This document shows positions 63,172 to 64,000 of a stretch of DNA of 64,000 nt, one piece after another (within the stretch, counting starts at the first letter, position 1; every line of letters begins with the position of its first letter). A model generated the notes under the pieces. That model was not told the DNA's origin. It was given only the letters and a program-made list of their open reading frames with translations, and did not search any database. The DNA is from Prorocentrum cordatum. Taxonomy: Eukaryota > Sar > Dinophyceae > Prorocentrales > Prorocentraceae. Location: contig CAUYUJ010015833.1 in the NCBI GenBank assembly GCA_963575745.1, positions 28,472-92,471 on the forward strand. Reading direction: 5' to 3'. A program made the position numbers and the translations under genes.

Positions 63172-63998
63172 CTACGAACCATCCTCCTCGTCATGTTGGC
63201 CCAGGAAGGCCTGTAAGGGCCCCGGGAGATCGTGGTACTCAGGTGGGGCCCTACGAGGGCCAATGCTGGGCTCAGGAGGGGCAACTTGGTAAGGCTTGGG
63301 AACCGAAGCCATAACATCTCCTCCGACATGCTTCAGACCGAGGAACGCTGGCCGATGCGGGCTGAACGCCCCGTGCAAGTCGGCGCTGACATCGCCGCCA
63401 ACTCGGTCAATAATGCGACTAAGGATGAAGAAGTCAATCGTAGTTGCCTTATCATCCGAAACGAAAGTGGGGCGGGATGTGGCACGAACAACACCCTGCA
63501 GCTTGGTGAGAGGCTCCCGCGCTGCAAGGACATCTGGCATCAAATTGAAGCCCCCACCTAGGATGCAGGGCAAGCCGCGACCTACGATGTCCGAGACGAT
63601 AGCCTTTAGGACCTTGAGGTTCACACCTGCGAGCCCGATAGAGTCCTTTAGGCAGACGGAGTAGCACTATATCAGCCCAAAGGTCCCACTACGCAAGTAG
63701 CACCGAGACACTCCCCCAGGAAAAATGCAGCTGGAGGTCCCTGGGGTATTCCAACAATCCAAGTGCCTACGAGTCACAATCATGGTGCCTCCTGAGGGGT
63801 TCCCCGAGTCAGTGGAGATGCAATCTGATGTGAAGACTCGCCAACCTCCGCGCTGAATCGACGCAACAGCCTGCAGAAGCAAGGGGGCCCGCAATTTGTG
63901 CCCGTGGAAGAAACAAGCGGAAGCATCCGTGTCCTTGAGGAGGCCCCGAAAGCCATGCCCACGCTTTTTCCGAGAAGCCTGCCCCTCACCCTCCTCAC
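63172..63998 (-). pseudogene. LINE APE-type endonuclease (fragmented, one Asp altered)
   Basis: N-terminal pieces are in two overlapping frames (FSAEVGESSHQI / RAPLLLQAVASIQRGGWRVF and NPSGGTMIVTRRHLDCW). The C-terminal half (63624-63172) has VSDIVGRGLPCILGGGFNLM, ATTIDFFILSRIIDRVGGD and AFSPHRPAFLGL. These match the GGDFN, D-(Y/F)-(F/I) and S-x-H-R/xP motifs of exonuclease-endonuclease-phosphatase enzymes. GGDFN reads GGGFN (GGC at 63550-63552). The enzyme would nick target DNA to prime reverse transcription. It continues upstream beyond the window. Confidence 0.75.
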
Positions 63999-64000
63999 GA

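Larger units (their letters stand above)
59190..64000 (-). mobile_element. LINE (non-LTR retrotransposon), 5' end beyond the window, decayed
   Basis: Minus-strand order: endonuclease (63998-63172), linker (63170-62600), reverse transcriptase (62598-61140), then zinc knuckle, RNase H and C-terminal Cys-rich region (about 61140-59206). Conserved blocks change frame near 63660, 63170, 61950 and 61140. Two predicted catalytic Asp codons read Gly (63550 and 61727). The 3' end is just past 59206; no poly(A) is visible. It is probably a dead copy. Its type could mobilise SINE-like and cDNA inserts such as those at 57134 and 51430, but I see no shared 3' tail. Confidence 0.85.

Overview
The window looks like nuclear DNA of a dinoflagellate; I cannot fix the genus. 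Four things point there: (1) the 22-nt dinoflagellate spliced-leader sequence followed directly by a truncated second copy (51430-51465), the mark of a retroposed trans-spliced mRNA; (2) a tyrosine-recombinase (DIRS-like) retrotransposon with a methyltransferase-like domain; (3) an endonuclease/RT/RNase H LINE; (4) the C-terminal exon of an EF-hand protein of the kind fused to dinoflagellate ion channels. The rest is GC-rich and almost entirely repeats. No prokaryotic operon, rRNA, tRNA or CRISPR array was found.

Layout. 1-3.9 kb: interspersed repeat modules, including R165 tandem repeats and the first CAA/'TTCGCTCTTAC' module. 3.89-10.93 kb: one almost complete but frameshifted DIRS-like element lying in a TA-rich microsatellite. 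It carries gag, RT, RNase H, tyrosine recombinase and methyltransferase-like domains and ends in split direct repeats A1...B1-A2-B2. 10.93-19.2 kb: more modules, including a duplicate of 1357-2099 and a CAGCCT-hexamer array. 19.2-26.9 kb: three array modules of a 102-bp satellite (S102). 27.4-31.4 kb: two composite modules with CAGCCT cores. 31.4-40.1 kb: further modules, in which several families switch to the minus strand near 34.07 kb. 40.2-45.1 kb: two more S102 arrays in the opposite orientation. 45.4-48.7 kb: a cluster of four short inverted-repeat elements, two or three with recognisable target-site duplications. 49.24-49.84 kb: the EF-hand exon (minus). 51.4 kb: spliced-leader retrosequence. 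51.9-55.5 kb: Thr-codon-rich and ACCAGCAG repeats. 56.0-59.0 kb: 18-bp arrays interrupted by a SINE-like insertion with a 19-bp target-site duplication. 59.2-64.0 kb: a decayed LINE on the minus strand, cut by the window end.

The coding content is almost all from retroelements, and every such reading frame is broken. The one convincing host gene piece is the EF-hand exon. The many long open frames in the satellites come from unit lengths divisible by three (102, 90, 18, 6 bp) and are not genes. The most interesting observations are: the intact split-repeat architecture of the DIRS-like element; a candidate introner-like intron (GA-AG, with terminal inverted repeats) inside its recombinase; loss of predicted catalytic residues in the methyltransferase-like domain and at two LINE sites; the tandem spliced leader; the foldback-element cluster; and the 'cap - tandem core - cap' design shared by unrelated satellites.
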